Assembly: GCA_903813345.2 (NCBI GenBank)
Contig: CAIIXF020000002.1
Coordinates: forward strand, 1,590,001-1,654,000
Origin: Owenia fusiformis
Taxonomy: Eukaryota > Annelida > Polychaeta > Sabellida > Oweniidae
Length of the DNA: 64,000 nt
Reading direction: 5' to 3'
The translations under genes and the position numbers were made by a program. The notes below the pieces were generated by a model, which made no database searches, had not been told where the DNA came from, and worked only from the letters and a program-made list of their open reading frames with translations. This document shows positions 21,034 to 33,522 of the stretch, one piece after another (position 1 is the stretch's first letter; every line of letters starts with the position of its first letter).

Positions 21034-24000
21034 CTTTGATTATGCGAAATAATCTAAGTCAAACTATCGGCTCTGTAAATGGCTATCTCTTGGACCCTCC
21101 TCACTGTGTTGTAGGATAATTCAACTTTAATTATATGAAATAATCAAAGTCAAACTATCGGCTCTGTAAATGGCTATCTCCTGGATCCTCGTCACTGTGT
21201 TGTAGTATAATTCAACTTTGATTATGCGAAATAATCTAAGTCAAACTATCGGCTCTGTAAATGGCTATCTCTTGGATCCTCCTCACTGTGTTGTAGGATA
21301 ATTCAACTTTAATTATATGAAATAATCAAAGTCAAACTATCGGCTCTGTAAATGGCTATCTCCTGGATCCTCCTCACTGTGTTGTAGGATAATTCAACTT
21401 TAATTATATGAAATAATCAAATTCAAACTATCGGCTCTGTAAATGGCTATCTCTTGGATCCTCCTCACTGTGTTGTAGGATAATTCAACTTTAATTATAT
21501 GAAATAATCAAAGTCAAACTATCGGCTCTGTAAATGGCTATCTCCTGGATCCTCGTCACTGTGTTGTAGTATAATTCAACTTTGATTATGCGAAATAATC
21601 TAAGTCAACTATCGGCTCTGTAAATGGCTATCTCCTGGATCCTTCTCACTGTGTTGTAGTATAATTCAACTTTGATTATGCAAAATAATCAAAGTCAAAC
21701 TATCGGCTCTGTAAATGGCTATCTCATGGATCCTCCTCACTGTGTTGTAGTATAATTCAACTTTGATTATGCGAAATAATCTAAGTCAAACTATCGGCTC
21801 TGTAAATGGCTATCTCTTGGATCCTCCTCACTGTGTTGTAGGATAATTCAACTTTAATTATATGAAATAATCAAAGTCAAACTATCGGCTCTGTAAATGG
21901 CTATCTCCTGGATCCTCCTCACTGTGTTGTAGGATAATTCAACTTTAATTATATGAAATAATCAAAGTCAAACTATCGGCTCTGTAAATGGCTATCTCTT
22001 GGATCCTCCTCACTGTGTTGTAGGATAATTCAACTTTAATTATATGAAATAATCAAAGTCAAACTATCGGCTCTGTAAATGGCTATCTCTTGGATCCTCC
22101 TCACTGTGTTGTAGGATAATTCAACTTTAATTATATGAAATAATCAAAGTCAAACTATCGGCTCTGTAAATGGCTATCTCCTGGATCCTCGTCACTGTGT
22201 TGTAGTATAATTCAACTTTGATTATGCGAAATAATCAAAGTCAACTATCGGCTCTGTAAATGGCTATCTCCTGGATCCTCCTCACTGTGTTGTAGGATAA
22301 TTCAACTTTAATTATATGAAATAATCAAAGTCAAACTATCGGCTCTGTAAATGGCTATCTCCTGGATCCTCCTCAATGTGTTGTAGGATAATTCAACTTT
22401 AATTATATGAAATAATCAAAGTCAAACTATCGGCTCTGTAAATGGTTATCTCCTGGATCCTTCTCACTGTGTTGTAGTATAATTCAACTTTGATTATGCA
22501 AAATAATCAAAGTCAAACTATCGGCTCTGTAAATGGCTATCTCCTGGATCCTCCTCACTGTGTTGTAGGATAATTCAACTTTAATTATATGAAATAATCA
22601 AAGTCAAACTATCGGCTCTGTAAATGGCTATCTCCTGGATCCTCCTCAATGTGTTGTAGGATAATTCAACTTTAATTATATGAAATAATCAAAGTCAAAC
22701 TATCGGCTCTGTAAATGGTTATCTCTTGGATCCTCCTCACTGTGTTGTAGGATAATTCAACTTTAATTATATGAAATAATCAAAGTCAAACTATCGGCTC
22801 TGTAAATGGCTATCTCTTGGACCCTCCTCACTGTGTTGTAGGATAATTCAACTTTAATTATATGAAATAATCAAAGTCAAACTATCGGCTCTGTAAATGG
22901 TTATCTCTTGGATCCTCCTCACTGTGTTGTAGGATAATTCAACTTTAATTATATGAAATAATCAAAGTCAAACTATCGGCTCTGTAAATGGCTATCTCTT
23001 GGACCCTCCTCACTGTGTTGTAGGATAATTCAACTTTAATTATATGAAATAATCAAAGTCAAACTATCGGCTCTGTAAATGGCTATCTCTTGGATCCTCC
23101 TCACTGTGTTGTAGGATAATTCAACTTTAATTATATGAAATAATCAAAGTCAAACTATCGGCTCTGTAAATGGCTATCTCTTGGATCCTCCTCACTGTGT
23201 TGTAGTATAATTCAACTTTGATTATGCGAAATAATCTAAGTCAACTATCGGCTCTGTAAATGGCTATCTCCTGGATCCTTCTCACTGTGTTGTAGTATAA
23301 TTCAACTTTGATTATGCAAAATAATCAAAGTCAAACTATCGGCTCTGTAAATGGCTATCTCCTGGATCCTCCTCACTGTGTTGTAGGATAATTCAACTTT
23401 AATTATATGAAATAATCAAAGTCAAACTATCGGCTCTGTAAATGGCTATCTCCTGGATCCTCCTCAATGTGTTGTAGGATAATTCAACTTTAATTATATG
23501 AAATATTCAAAGTCAAACTATCGGCTCTGTAAATGGCTATCTCCTGGATCCTCCTCACTGTGTTGTAGTATAATTCAACTTTGATTATGCGTCTTGTGTC
23601 TTGCTTCCAATGAAAATACTGATTCTCTTCACTTTGTTGTAGTATCCTCCACTGTGTTGTAGTATAATTCAACTTTGATTATGCGAAATAATCTAAGTCA
23701 AACTATCGGCTCTGTAAATGGCTATCTCTTGGACCCTCCTCACTGTGTTGTAGGATAATTCAACTTTAATTATATGAAATAATCAAAGTCAAACTATCGG
23801 CTCTGTAAATGGCTATCTCCTGGATCCTCGTCACTGTGTTGTAGTATAATTCAACTTTGATTATGCGAAATAATCTAAGTCAAACTATCGGCTCTGTAAA
23901 TGGCTATCTCTTGGATCCTCCTCACTGTGTTGTAGGATAATTCAACTTTAATTATATGAAATAATCAAAGTCAAACTATCGGCTCTGTAAATGGCTATCT

Positions 24001-26150
24001 CCTGGATCCTCCTCACTGTGTTGTAGGATAATTCAACTTTAATTATATGAAATAATCAAAGTCAAACTATCGGCTCTGTAAATGGCTATCTCTTGGATCC
24101 TCCTCACTGTGTTGTAGGATAATTCAACTTTAATTATATGAAATAATCAAAGTCAAACTATCGGCTCTGTAAATGGCTATCTCCTGGATCCTCGTCACTG
24201 TGTTGTAGTATAATTCAACTTTGATTATGCGAAATAATCTAAGTCAACTATCGGCTCTGTAAATGGCTATCTCCTGGATCCTTCTCACTGTGTTGTAGTA
24301 TAATTCAACTTTGATTATGCAAAATAATCAAAGTCAAACTATCGGCTCTGTAAATGGCTATCTCCTGGATCCTCCTCACTGTGTTGTAGTATAATTCAAC
24401 TTTGATTATGCGAAATAATCTAAGTCAAACTATCGGCTCTGTAAATGGCTATCTCTTGGATCCTCCTCACTGTGTTGTAGGATAATTCAACTTTAATTAT
24501 ATGAAATATTCAAAGTCAAACTATCGGCTCTGTAAATGGCTATCTCCTGGATCCTCCTCACTGTGTTGTAGGATAATTCAACTTTAATTATATGAAATAA
24601 TCAAAGTCAAACTATCGGCTCTGTAAATGGCTATCTCTTGGATCCTCCTCACTGTGTTGTAGGATAATTCAACTTTAATTATATGAAATAATCAAAGTCA
24701 AACTATCGGCTCTGTAAATGGCTATCTCTTGGATCCTCCTCACTGTGTTGTAGGATAATTCAACTTTAATTATATGAAATAATCAAAGTCAAACTATCGG
24801 CTCTGTAAATGGCTATCTCCTGGATCCTCGTCACTGTGTTGTAGTATAATTCAACTTTGATTATGCGAAATAATCAAAGTCAACTATCGGCTCTGTAAAT
24901 GGCTATCTCCTGGATCCTCCTCACTGTGTTGTAGGATAATTCAACTTTAATTATATGAAATAATCAAAGTCAAACTATCGGCTCTGTAAATGGCTATCTC
25001 CTGGATCCTCCTCAATGTGTTGTAGGATAATTCAACTTTAATTATATGAAATAATCAAAGTCAAACTATCGGCTCTGTAAATGGTTATCTCCTGGATCCT
25101 TCTCACTGTGTTGTAGTATAATTCAACTTTGATTATGCAAAATAATCAAAGTCAAACTATCGGCTCTGTAAATGGCTATCTCCTGGATCCTCCTCACTGT
25201 GTTGTAGGATAATTCAACTTTAATTATATGAAATAATCAAAGTCAAACTATCGGCTCTGTAAATGGCTATCTCCTGGATCCTCCTCAATGTGTTGTAGGA
25301 TAATTCAACTTTAATTATATGAAATAATCAAAGTCAAACTATCGGCTCTGTAAATGGTTATCTCTTGGATCCTCCTCACTGTGTTGTAGGATAATTCAAC
25401 TTTAATTATATGAAATAATCAAAGTCAAACTATCGGCTCTGTAAATGGCTATCTCTTGGACCCTCCTCACTGTGTTGTAGGATAATTCAACTTTAATTAT
25501 ATGAAATAATCAAAGTCAAACTATCGGCTCTGTAAATGGTTATCTCTTGGATCCTCCTCACTGTGTTGTAGGATAATTCAACTTTAATTATATGAAATAA
25601 TCAAAGTCAAACTATCGGCTCTGTAAATGGCTATCTCTTGGACCCTCCTCACTGTGTTGTAGGATAATTCAACTTTAATTATATGAAATAATCAAAGTCA
25701 AACTATCGGCTCTGTAAATGGCTATCTCTTGGATCCTCCTCACTGTGTTGTAGGATAATTCAACTTTAATTATATGAAATAATCAAAGTCAAACTATCGG
25801 CTCTGTAAATGGCTATCTCTTGGATCCTCCTCACTGTGTTGTAGTATAATTCAACTTTGATTATGCGAAATAATCTAAGTCAACTATCGGCTCTGTAAAT
25901 GGCTATCTCCTGGATCCTTCTCACTGTGTTGTAGTATAATTCAACTTTGATTATGCAAAATAATCAAAGTCAAACTATCGGCTCTGTAAATGGCTATCTC
26001 CTGGATCCTCCTCACTGTGTTGTAGGATAATTCAACTTTAATTATATGAAATAATCAAAGTCAAACTATTGGCTCTGTAAATGGCTATCTCCTGGATCCT
26101 CCTCAATGTGTTGTAGGATAATTCAACTTTAATTATATGAAATAATCAAA
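20955..26150. repeat. 2,639-bp higher-order direct duplication within the satellite
   Basis: The array entry sequence gtcttgtgtcttgcttccaa ... ctcttcac recurs at 23,590, and gcgaaataatctaagtc recurs from 21,044 to 23,683, an offset of 2,639 = 29 x 91 bp. The unit order (variants with ggaccc, ggatcctcg, cctcaatg) is the same in both halves up to about 26,150, with very few single-base differences, so this is a recent segmental duplication. Confidence 0.9.
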
Positions 26151-26890
26151 GTCAAACTATCGGCTCTGTAAATGGTTATCTCTTGGATCCTCCTCACTGT
26201 GTTGTAGGATAATTCAACTTTAATTATATGAAATAATCAAAGTCAAACTATCGGCTCTGTAAATGGCTATCTCTTGGACCCTCCTCACTGTGTTGTAGGA
26301 TAATTCAACTTTAATTATATGAAATAATCAAAGTCAAACTATCGGCTCTGTAAATGGCTATCTCTTGGATCCTCCTCACTGTGTTGTAGGATAATTCAAC
26401 TTTAATTATATGAAATAATCAAAGTCAAACTATCGGCTCTGTAAATGGCTATCTCCTGGATCCTTCTCACTGTGTTGTAGTATAATTCAACTTTGATTAT
26501 GCAAAATAATCAAAGTCAAACTATCGGCTCTGTAAATGGCTATCTCTTGGATCCTCCTCACTGTGTTGTAGGATAATTCAACTTTAATTATATGAAATAA
26601 TCAAAGTCAAACTATCGGCTCTGTAAATGGCTATCTCCTGGATCCTCGTCACTGTGTTGTAGTATAATTCAACTTTGATTATGCAAAATAATCAAAGTCA
26701 AACTATCGGCTCTGTAAATGGCTATCTCCTGGATCCTCCTCAATGTGTTGTAGGATAATTCAACTTTAATTATATGAAATAATCAAAGTCAAACTATCGG
26801 CTCTGTAAATGGCTATCTCTTGGATCCTCCTCACTGTGTTGTAGGATAATTCAACTTTAATTATATGAAATAATCAAAGTCAAACTATCG
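21034..26890. repeat. 91-bp tandem satellite array, about 64 units, with higher-order structure
   Basis: The unit contains atcggctctgtaaatggcta, tcctcactgtgttgtag and ataattcaacttt and repeats every 91 bp (starts of 'atcgg' at 21,066, 21,157, 21,248, 21,339, 21,430). Two unit types alternate irregularly: one with gattatgcgaaataatct, one with aattatatgaaataatc; some units are 90 bp after losing one A. A 2,639-bp block (29 units) is duplicated nearly exactly. The unit length is not a multiple of three and is not coding. Confidence 0.97.
23490..23672 (-). pseudogene. Duplicated 5' fragment of the membrane-protein-like ORF
   Basis: The 60-codon frame starts with the same residues as the ORF at 20,725-21,033 (QWRILQQSEENQYFHWKQD) and then runs into satellite sequence, losing the membrane segment. 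It is the junction copy produced by the 2,639-bp duplication. Confidence 0.75.
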
Positions 26891-27600
26891 CAATTGACAA
26901 AGTTTACGAACGTCTTATATGGCATCAACTGCTAAGTACACAAACTTCCTTCACAATTAAGTAATCAGCCTACCTAAAAATATAGCATGCGCACAACAGC
27001 ATAGGCAAAAATATTACAAGTCAAAATATGTGCCTTTGAAAATAACTAAGTTCAGTTAATGTTGAGTTATACTGATATTGAAATATTCTAAGTTCAATAT
27101 TTATTCTCCAAAAAAAAACAAAGTCCAAAATAATGTTTCTCCAAATATTGACTAAGTTCAATAATTTCTATCTCAAAAATACGCAAAGTCCAATTTCATG
27201 TGTTCATGAAATTGAACTGACAGAGCTCAGAAATCTAGTATAGGCTTGATGCTGCCTCCAAACACGGTACTGAATATTCCCTCTTGAGGTATCCTCTACA
27301 CAAATACACGGGTAGATGGCCAAGTTATCATCTACAGAATCACGGTGTAGCAGTCTTCCCTCTCAGGTATCCTTCATCACAAGTAGATGTCCAAGTTATC
27401 ATCCACTGAACTGAAGTGCAGCTATGTATCTCCTATCTGCCTCGGGAAATATTCAAAGTCCCAACAACTTTCTACTGAAAATTGTTAAAGTCCAAAAATA
27501 TTTCCTTGAAAAATGACTAAGTCCAACTTCACATAAAAATATAAAATTGAACGGAGCTCTGTCCCGAACGAAAGCTAGCTGTAATCTGCTGAGCGCTCTC
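26891..27600. other. Leader-type sequence between satellite and promoter block
   Basis: This stretch is non-coding. It carries repeated 'aagtcca' and 'ctaagttca' motifs and a partial duplication (cttgaggtatcctctacac... and ctcaggtatccttcatcac..., each followed by aagttatcatc) at 27,270-27,410. Confidence 0.55.
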
Positions 27601-27610
27601 AGCTCGCTGC

Positions 27611-27644
27611 TTATATACCGTGCAGCGGTGCGGCGATGACGTCA
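27611..27644 (-). promoter_or_regulatory. Promoter-like block: CRE palindrome and TATA box
   Basis: On the minus strand TGACGTCA (27,637-27,644) is followed 20 bp later by TATATAA (27,611-27,617), in a local GC-rich island. It points toward the satellite, the membrane ORF and gag, so it is a plausible U3 promoter of the retrotransposon. A start about 25-30 bp downstream is expected but not shown. Confidence 0.65.
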
Positions 27645-27817
27645 TCCACTTGTTTACATCAAATTCCAACTTCATACGATTGCAAGCTAAATAACGCCAA
27701 AATTACTCCCAAACATGAAATATAAATGAATTTAAATTACAGAGACATGAAATATAGCAACAATTATGCACAGAATGACATAATAAAGAAGCTTTAATGA
27801 GTTAAAGTTATCCTCAT

Positions 27818-29314
27818 GAATTTCAAATCAAGAAATGCGTATACCGCTACCAGTATAACTATACTGCATGTTAAATCCCTATCTAGGCCCATTAAGCTGT
27901 CAACGCAAACATTAATGTGGTTTCATATTCCAGCAAACTGTAGAAGTTGCTTCTCAAAGCAGAATTAGGGTTTTGCTAAAATGTTACTGTACACAGAGAA
28001 ATATACTTCATTTCCCATCATTTTTGTTTTTGAGATAATAATGTTATTTATCTTATTTGACTTAATTTGTTGACAAATATAAATAAATAGAATGTGTACT
28101 GTGTAATGTGTAATGTAATCATTGTTAGATTATTTAAAAGGGTGAGATTTCGTTGATTTATTTCTGAAACATTACTATACGCTAATACAAAGAGTTTACA
28201 GTAATAGAAGAAACCAAACTGCTTTTAAGAGAATACATTACCCTTTACATTCTAAATGTAGCAAACTTTATCATTAATATTATTTATCGAATCCATCTGG
28301 TCTTGGATCTATCAATGATTTTCAATGTAGTGTACTGTGGAAGAATGCTGCTATCTCAAATATTTTCAACATTTTTTAATCTATTTTGAGTGACAAATAT
28401 TTCAGTAGATTGATTTAGAAGAGGTTGATTAGATGATACAAGATAGTAAACTTTGCAAACTCTTTTTGTGAATTTATATCCTTTCGGTTGTAATTTTTGA
28501 TATTTTACAAATACTGCACATATGGTTTGAGTGCACAGTAGGGTCAGCATTATAGTACCCCACACAAGTTTTTGATAATAACTTTAACCCGTGATTTGAC
28601 CATTCTACCAAAATTGCTATATTGTTTCAATGAATATGATGTTAAAACTGTAGTGCATTTATGATTCAACCATGACAACACCTGGGCAACTAGATATCAA
28701 GCGCAAGTATATTCCCAAAATAAAGCTTTGTCGATGGACCGTTCTTATAGACAGACTACCGATAGACTATTCAGAAATACCATAAAGATCTATTTTAAAC
28801 AGAGTGTTATTGTTCAAATAAGTGATAAGTAAATAAAATTGTTTAAATCAATTTTGATTTTATGACGTCAAATTGGTTAAAAGCATTAATGACACCATTG
28901 GTTCAGTTGCGTGGGTTTCTATTGTTATTGCTATTGAAGTAAAATGAAAACAAAAATTTCCTATGTTGGAAATTGCCTCTAGTTTATCTGTGTGCTAAAT
29001 TTAATAACACATAGTTTAGGGTAGAATGTTAAAATCACTGGTCAAAGTTATTATCAAAAACTCGTGCGGGGTACTAGTGACTAGAAATTGAGCATTCTAC
29101 ACAGCTTTACATTTAATTAACATAAGACTTTTCAATGTTTTGACCATTAGACATTTTAACAGTTAAGTACTCATGTTTATGCCTTATCAATATTAAGTAG
29201 TTACACTCTTCCAAGACTCCTACTGCAGACGTATCAGATGACAAACAAACTGGAAATACTATACGGCTAGTGTAGCGGTATACGCTGCCATAGGAGATTT
29301 CTTGATTTGAATTC
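27818..29314. repeat. Nested inverted-repeat structure, about 1.5 kb
   Basis: The outer pair is gaatttcaaatcaagaaat + gcgtataccgctac (27,818-27,850) against gtagcggtatacgc + atttcttgatttgaattc (29,272-29,314). The inner pair is tagtacccc..caagtttttgat (28,555-28,578, continuing aataactttaa) against its inverse at 29,030-29,080. Two concentric inverted pairs suggest a foldback transposon inserted in, or grown from, another. No transposase frame is visible. Confidence 0.55.
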
Positions 29315-32030
29315 CAAAATGGCCTAGCGCCGCAATTCTCAACTTGATCTCTATATATCTCGAAAAGTATACGCTAATTCTATTCCAAAGTTACTCAATC
29401 AAAACTTGAGATCGTTAGTTATACTAATCTATCAAAACTATATAGAAATAAAGGCAAACTAACCTGTATTGGAACGATATGAGGGGACGATTCAAAATGC
29501 CGCACTAAAAACGTTGGTGGTGGTTACTGGATTTCAACTACCCAAACGTGAAACGAAAACACTAATTATATTGAAAATATACGAAATGACCGGAAGTAGC
29601 CAGTTAAACATGGTAAACAATTCACATACACAATTGTTAGACCAAGTAGGAATAAAAATAATTGCCCAAATATGTGTATAACTAGCAAGCTCAACTATAA
29701 CCGGGGAGATTGCTGATAAAGTGCTGAAAACCTCCAAATACTAAGACCATAAAATTTTGGAAAAAAAATAATTTGTTACAGTATGTATTCATTATTGTTT
29801 ATAATTCTCTTGATAATAATTGAGTCTAGATAAATAAATATGTATTTGTTTACCTGATTATTGAGAGTAACTAGTGGAGTGTACAAACGGATAAAATTCT
29901 GAAATAAATTTTGGAAATAAATTGTTGTTTCTTTCTAAACCCTTATGACATGACCCCTGAAATCCGACTTTCACTTTCCCTGTAAAGCTCACTTTCAGAT
30001 TCCGAATAGCTGAAACATCCCTATTTGGCATAACAAAATATTGCTTACTGGTCAGAAACTTACAATACACAATTTCAATGTTTTTGTTTGAGACGTTATC
30101 AATATTTTTCAACCTCAGTTTCAACTAATTATAATCAGCGACGAAAATGAGACGTGGTTGGCGTTATTCATAGACCAATATTATAAGATACAAGTTCAAC
30201 GTTCAACTTTATATTAAGATATACATTTTCCTAAATGTGACCTGCTTTCAGTCGGCTGATCTGAAGGGAGGGGTTAACCTTTTCCTTCCTCTTCTAATAT
30301 CATATAGGTTATTCTCCCTCTTAGACTATGGGATAGTAAGACTGGCTACTTTTATCATTTCAGAGAGCACATCATACAAATTGTCGGACTGTTGTTGGAC
30401 CAGCGAGACTTGTTGAAGGTCAATCGTTACAGAACTTGGACAGACACCACGTGAATTGTGATGGCACAGACGAGTTTCTTGTATCTTGGAGACTACAGAG
30501 ACAGGACCCAAACACGTACAACTACCAATCGATAGTCTATAAGTGCTGCCAAATAAGCTTCGATGTCCCTGACTTTTAAATGAATTAAACATTTGGATTG
30601 TTGTCTAATAATGAATTCAACAGTATAATAAAAAAACATTTATGATTCTACAAAAAAGCATTCATTCATATAGTATGAATTTAATATATTCTGATAATGC
30701 ACCCGGGCTTCTCCCTCGGGAAATATTTGTACATTAGACATGCTCGTGCTTGAAGAAATATACATATTTTCTCTATAAATAACCTCTATGGTCGGAGCAC
30801 CATTTGACGATATAATAGCAAAATGAGCATTACAAGTATGTCCAATTTATCAACGTTTTTTTATCGTCTTATAAAACTAAACTTTTTATTTTATTCGATG
30901 GATTAAACGTGTGACATCTATATATAAGAACTTGTATATCTCCTTTAGGCATTTAACCTGTTAGGGTCATCAAACTTCTCACAGGTACCCGTCCCCGCGA
31001 CAGGCTCAGGTTAAGACAGGTTGGAAGTGAAGGGGATGATGGGGGGTTAACATGTTCTGAAAATATCGGCGTAAAAGGGTGCGACAGATAAAGTGTCACA
31101 TATACTAGACTTTATTTCCTCTTGTACATGGACTGATTTTACTATTCTTAATTACTGGATACAAGTGATTTTACTCATTCGTCAAACTTCTTGTAATAAA
31201 AACACACATTTTTCATTTTATAACACATTTATTTGATAACTCTGGTGTTGTATGTACATAATTACCATACACAAATAAATCAGATATATTCAATAAAAAC
31301 AAGGTATCTAATCGATATTTGACAACTACTCTCCCCTCAATAAGTTCGTTATGATTTCCAAATATATGGAGGGGAGTGTGTTAACCTAATTATAACCCGT
31401 TTCTGCAGTTTCTTTTAATAAAAATGTGTTTTAATTGTGAAAAATAAATATATTATATTGATAATTGAAATGAATATCATAAAATAAAATGTTATGCAGA
31501 AACATTGGCATTTTAATGTAGTAGGTGCAAAAACTTATTTTTTAATGCTACTTTTAATTCTTATTTGTTCAACTAGATATTACATGTATATCATATCATC
31601 GAGAAAATCAAAATACAGATTATAAAACAAGGACGGTCATTATCATAATTGTTAATAGTTATATGCGATTGTCTATGATGTTATTTTTCTTCAATGTAAA
31701 AATTGTAGAGAAAAAATCCAACTACACAGAACATGTTCATCATACACTTACAATTATCATACAATTATTTCATTTCTATATTCATCTCTGTGAGATATTT
31801 ACAAAACTCTCCAGAGAAAATGTGAAGCTAAAATAATTTAATCCACAACTTGGAAGTGAAAAATGCTGTTATAGACTGGACAAACATATTAAATGTAAAC
31901 TCATGCAAAGTCAACGTACAGTAAGAATATAAAGCTTTAAAAGAGGCTGAGCCAGACATGAGGCAAGCGAGGCATTTGCCTCACCTTAATTTTGCAGAAA
32001 ACATGTTTTTTTCTTTGAAATAAGGTCCAA
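29315..32030. other. Intergenic stretch with two unrecognised minus ORFs
   Basis: Minus frames of 88 codons at 29,858-30,124 and 30,326-30,592 have ATG starts but no motif I recognise; they may be remnants or chance. The rest is AT-rich without repeats that I can name. The distal 3' UTR of the minus-strand PCM1 gene could reach into the right edge. Confidence 0.45.
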
Positions 32031-32038
32031 TGAAAGTA

Positions 32039-32323
32039 CAGTAAAACCTGCTTATAGTGAACACCTCCACCTCCATCTATCTGCATCATAATCTTGCAGC
32101 GCTGTTTTGAACAGCGATGGACAGTACTGTTTGGGAAAACAGCACTGTACAGTAGTTTGAGATTTGCTGTGTATGGATACACAAAAAAGTGTTCACTGAA
32201 GGTAGGTGTACACTTCAGAGAGTGGATTTTATACAGGACTTAATGTAAGTTGTGTCTTGAAGTGGTATTCCCTTTAGAAATGTGTTCACAAGAGAGAGGT
32301 GTTCACCTTGACAGGTTTTATTG
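32039..32323. mobile_element. TA-flanked MITE contributing a poly(A) signal
   Basis: It starts CAGTAAAACCTG and ends CAGGTTTTATTG with TA on each side. Second inverted pairs are gtgaacacct / aggtgttcac, and an inner hairpin surrounds ggacagtactgtttggg. Such TA-flanked ends fit Tc1/mariner-type MITEs. On the minus strand its right end reads CAATAAAACC. Confidence 0.75.
32317..32322 (-). terminator. First canonical AATAAA downstream of PCM1 stop
   Basis: Reading the minus strand from the stop at 33,458, this AATAAA inside the MITE end is the first canonical polyadenylation hexamer I find, about 1.14 kb into the 3' UTR. Non-canonical signals nearer the stop cannot be excluded. Confidence 0.4.
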
Positions 32324-32718
32324 TATTTTATCCCTTTAACTCTAATTTACCTCGCAAATTGAAGATTCACGCTACCCCTCACTTACAATGAGATCTAGAA
32401 ATAATCATAAAACTACATAAATGTTTGCTTTGTCTGTGAAGACTGTATTTACACTATAAATCATTGTAAGGACTTGTATTCACACACAATTGTAAATCAG
32501 ATTAATGCTGTACATTTACAGGTTATATACATTTGTTTTATCACATTCACAACCATGCTGAAAACAATTCATGTTCACATATATGCAAATACAAGCTATG
32601 TTGTAATAGGTTCATAGCTTAATTGTATGTAAGTTTGTGTCTGAAAGTGAGTTGGCTACAGAACTTTACACCGACAGGTTTTTACTATACAAAAAATTAA
32701 CTAAATTCTTAGGAGTAC

Positions 32719-32952
32719 ACAGGGAGATATGCCGAGTACTAAAATAGTACTCATGGCATTTTAACGCTAACTGAGTACTCATTTCAGTAAATATTAGTAC
32801 TAAGATTGATTTTTCAGCACTAAATGAGTATGAATATCATGAATTAGTGCTAAATTAGCACTCGTGACATGAGTGCTCATGAGTGCACTTTTGCCAGAGT
32901 GCTAATTCAGTACTAATTTTGTACTAATCGAGTAATCAGCATATCTCCCTGT
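32719..32952. mobile_element. Foldback MITE with 14-bp ends and AGTACT-rich body
   Basis: The ends acagggagatatgc and gcatatctccctgt are exact inverse complements, 234 bp apart overall. The body is built of repeated gagtact / agtact / gtgctca motifs and folds on itself. Confidence 0.8.
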
Positions 32953-33457
32953 TCATAGGACTAATTGCGAACCATGACTCATCAATTCATTTTTAAGATT
33001 TTGAAGACAGCATATGGCGAATGAGTGGTTTCATTTTTTCATCTATATTATTGTGCTGACTTCAGCTGACTTCTCAATAGATGGCATTGTATCTGGTTTA
33101 GTCTACTGTTTCACCAGTAGATGGCATCATTGTGTCTCCCGTGTGTTCAACTTTTGTTTCATTATTCCTTTTGTTATGTCAGGTGTTTTAGATTCTGATG
33201 AAGAGATTACTCAATAGAGGGCAGCATCATATTTGCTTAATATATGCGCATAATTATTAATGAAGAGCTTAAAAGGTTGAATATCTTTAACAGTGTGCCA
33301 ATGTCTCACAGGGCAATGAAGTGTTGAACTTACAAAGGTGTTGGACTTATAGAGATGTTCCAATTATCAGGTTTCACTGTCACTCATCACTCCAACTTGT
33401 GTATTCTCTCACATATTCTTTTATATTATTATTATTATATAAATGTTTTTACACTAT

Positions 33458-33522
33458 TCACACCTCAGTCTCACTTTTGCTAGTAGAGTCACCTGCACCA
33501 TCTGCTAATGCTTGCTCAGCTT
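33458..33522 (-). CDS. PCM1: PCM1 terminal exon
   Basis: 65 nt encoding EAEQALADGAGDSTSKSETEV and TGA (33,458-33,460). Phase and acceptor (cattccAG) fit exon 32. No conserved motif, so it rests on splice logic. Confidence 0.7.

Larger units (their letters stand above)
20241..27700 (-). repeat. Candidate 5' LTR or leader of the Gypsy element, right limit uncertain
   Basis: On the minus strand the unit ends CTGTTACA at 20,241. Toward higher coordinates it includes the TM-like ORF, the 91-bp array and a region rich in the motif 'caaagtcca' (20,500-20,620 and 27,040-27,540), then a promoter-like block at 27,611-27,644. The shared motif at both sides of the array suggests that one unit was expanded by the satellite. 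I could not find the 5' TG terminus; the second LTR lies outside the window, so the limits are inferred. Confidence 0.45.

Noticed and set aside
21034-26890. CRISPR-like regular array
   Set aside because: The units are contiguous 91-bp satellites without unique spacers, in a eukaryotic context.
30326-30592. Host gene on minus strand at 29.8-30.6 kb
   Set aside because: Two short frames without splice logic or known motif; kept only as an unrecognised note.
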